Source: Bacteroidales bacterium
GTDB lineage: Bacteria > Bacteroidota > Bacteroidia > Bacteroidales > UBA1556
Reading direction: 5' to 3'
NCBI GenBank assembly: GCA_023145955.1
Contig: JAGLDA010000104.1
Span: forward strand, 1 to 9,147
Length of the DNA stretch: 9,147 bases
This document shows, one piece after another, positions 7,370-9,147 of the stretch. A program made the translations under genes and the position numbers. The notes beneath the pieces are model-generated. The model was not told the origin of the DNA, ran no database searches, and saw only the letters and a list, made by a program, of their open reading frames with translations. Within the stretch, counting starts at the first letter, position 1; each line of letters opens with the position of its first letter.

Positions 7370-9145
7370 ATGAAAGAGAATAGTATTATTGACAGATTCC
7401 ATAATTGGCGCACAAAGAGCGTTAATGAGGATTTGTTTTTTATTATTTTGAGTATATTTATTGGGCTTATTACTGGTTTGGCAGCTGCATTAATGAAGAC
7501 AGCTGTAATATTTATTAAAGACCTTATATTAGAGCATATTAATGCTGGGGCTAATAGTATTATCCTATTCTTACTGCCTGTAGTTGGGATTTCTATTACT
7601 TTTTTCTTTGTGCACAAAATAATTAAAGATCCAAAGAATCATGGTATTTATGGTATTTTGATGAGCCTTTCGCAGCGCAAAGGAAAAATACGAAAGCAAA
7701 AAGCAATAAGTGCATTTTTTGGTGGTATTCTTACTTCTGCTTTTGGTGGTTCTGCTGGTTTGGAGTCGCCAATTATTAGTACGGGCACCTCAGTAAGTTC
7801 GATGATAAGTACTTATTTTAATCTAAATTTTAAGCAAACTACATTATTACTTGGTTGTGGTGCTGCGGCTGCCATGTCGGGTATATTTTTCACCCCTATA
7901 GCTTCCATTATTTTTGTGGTGGAGGTTTTAGTAATTGATTTAACGGCAAATTCAATTATTCCACTTCTTATAGCTTCAATATCGGCAGCTATTATTTCCA
8001 ATGCTGTAATGCCTAGTGAGGTAGTTTTTCAGTTTAATTTTATCGAGAAAATAGGTTTTAGAGAGGTGCCATTTTTAATACTTCTTGGAATACTCTCTGG
8101 AATGATGAGCCTATATTTTAAAAGAGTTACGTTCTCCATTCATCGAAAAATGCAATCATATAATACAGCATTCACAAGGCTATTGGTAGGTGTTAGTATT
8201 TTAGGTGTTCTTATTTATTTATTCCCAGCATTATATGGTGAGGGTTATGATACTCTAAAACAGATGATAGAAGGAAATGCTTCAGATATTACGGATATAA
8301 GCTTTCTGTATGATTATAGAGATGAATTTTGGGTAATAATGGCTTTGATGTTTGTTGTTGCTTTCCTAAAAGTAATAAGTACTACTCTTACTATTGAGAG
8401 TGGTGGTGTTGGCGGCTTTTTTGCACCTTCTGTTTTTACTGGAGGGTTAATTGGTTATATGTATAGCTCAATGATAAACTATGTAAATCCAGCATGGAAC
8501 TTATCAGTAAAAGAATATACTGTGGTAGGCATGGCTGGACTTATGGCTGGTGTTATGCATGCTCCTTTAACAGCTATTTTCTTTGCTGCAGAAATTACTC
8601 AAGGCTATATACTTATTCTACCACTTATGATTGTGGCTACTATATCATTTGTAACGAGCAGATATTTTGAACCCCAATCTGTTTTTACAAAATATATGGT
8701 TGACGAAGGGGAAGTGTTATCGCATCATAAAGATAAAACAGTACTGCACTTGCTTACTATAAAGAGTGTTATTGATACTGATTTTACAAGCATTCCTGAA
8801 AATATTACGCTAAAAGAATTTACTGATTATGTATCGGAATCTACTAGAAATATTTTTCCTGTATTGGGCAATAATGGTGAGTTGCTAGGAATTGTAGACT
8901 TTGGGGATGTGCGTAAAGTTATTTTTAACAGTAGATTATATTCTAAAAAAATTACTGATTATATGATACAGCCGAGAGATTTTGTTTCTACTACAGATAA
9001 AATGGAAACTGCCATGGAGAAGTTTAATGAGACAGGTTATTATAATATGCCTGTTATCGATAATGGAATATATAAAGGTTTTGTTTCACGCTCAAATACA
9101 TTTTCTGCATATAGAAAAATGCTAATTGATGTTAGCCAAGATTAA
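7370..9145 (+). CDS. CLC-family chloride channel/transporter with two CBS domains
   Basis: Inner-membrane voltage-gated-chloride-channel family (CLC) protein for chloride or another small anion. Seen: about 450 residues of hydrophobic helices starting near residue 20; GGSAGLESP with gating glutamate E132 in the GxExP filter motif; FFTPIASIIFVVEV with E185 retained and V186 where E. coli ClcA has the internal proton glutamate E203; the third filter motif GGFFAP at 348-353; APLTAIFFAAEIT; and a cytoplasmic tail with two CBS domains at about 463-520 and 525-588, which in other CLCs bind adenine nucleotides and tune activity. The first filter motif GSGIP is not recognisable (the segment reads NHGIYGIL), and EPQSVFTK has no Tyr at the usual chloride-binding position. 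Length 591 residues is normal for a bacterial CLC-CBS protein, and the gene ends two bases before the window edge. It starts 15 bases after the beta-barrel gene. Whether it is a channel or an exchanger is uncertain. Confidence 0.93.
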   Translation: MKENSIIDRFHNWRTKSVNEDLFFIILSIFIGLITGLAAALMKTAVIFIKDLILEHINAGANSIILFLLPVVGISITFFFVHKIIKDPKNHGIYGILMSLSQRKGKIRKQKAISAFFGGILTSAFGGSAGLESPIISTGTSVSSMISTYFNLNFKQTTLLLGCGAAAAMSGIFFTPIASIIFVVEVLVIDLTANSIIPLLIASISAAIISNAVMPSEVVFQFNFIEKIGFREVPFLILLGILSGMMSLYFKRVTFSIHRKMQSYNTAFTRLLVGVSILGVLIYLFPALYGEGYDTLKQMIEGNASDITDISFLYDYRDEFWVIMALMFVVAFLKVISTTLTIESGGVGGFFAPSVFTGGLIGYMYSSMINYVNPAWNLSVKEYTVVGMAGLMAGVMHAPLTAIFFAAEITQGYILILPLMIVATISFVTSRYFEPQSVFTKYMVDEGEVLSHHKDKTVLHLLTIKSVIDTDFTSIPENITLKEFTDYVSESTRNIFPVLGNNGELLGIVDFGDVRKVIFNSRLYSKKITDYMIQPRDFVSTTDKMETAMEKFNETGYYNMPVIDNGIYKGFVSRSNTFSAYRKMLIDVSQD

Positions 9146-9147
9146 CC

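Overview
The window is a compact, AT-rich stretch of chromosome with seven complete genes, all on the + strand. It almost certainly comes from a member of the Bacteroidota. Three things point there. The first is an OmpA-family protein with the TPR / PD40 propeller / carboxypeptidase-regulatory-like / OmpA_C domain order. The second is a thioredoxin-like protein with a long N-terminal lipoprotein/TlpA-type extension. The third is that three consecutive exported proteins have a predicted signal peptidase I site of the form Ala|Gln, and strong Shine-Dalgarno sequences are absent. Genus cannot be decided from this sequence. No tRNA, rRNA, insertion sequence, CRISPR array, prophage or convincing terminator was seen. 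The largest intergenic gap is 62 bases.

Left part (17-3143): lpdA encodes the dihydrolipoamide dehydrogenase (E3) of the 2-oxoacid dehydrogenase / glycine cleavage complexes. After 21 bases comes a family-4 glycosyltransferase, and one base after its stop comes rfbC (dTDP-4-dehydrorhamnose 3,5-epimerase). The glycosyltransferase and rfbC are probably translationally coupled and belong to surface-polysaccharide synthesis. The other dTDP-rhamnose genes (rfbA, rfbB, rfbD) are not here.

Middle part (3206-7354): three exported proteins follow in series. The first is a 683-residue periplasmic/outer-membrane-associated multidomain protein with a peptidoglycan-binding OmpA_C domain, matching the architecture of the type IX secretion component PorE. 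The second is a 466-residue periplasmic thioredoxin-fold protein with a CAHC active site. The third is a 215-residue outer-membrane beta-barrel candidate ending in Phe. The first carries six cysteines in its mature part, including a CxxC, which makes it a plausible client of the second.

Right part (7370-9145): a CLC-family chloride channel/transporter with two C-terminal CBS domains. It keeps the gating glutamate, but the position of the internal proton glutamate is valine, as in CLC channels. Short spacing (15, 10 and 38 bases) suggests that the three envelope genes and the CLC gene are co-transcribed. I see no wholly new system. The most interesting unit is the PorE-like / thioredoxin-like / beta-barrel / CLC cluster, whose conservation across genomes would have to be tested.
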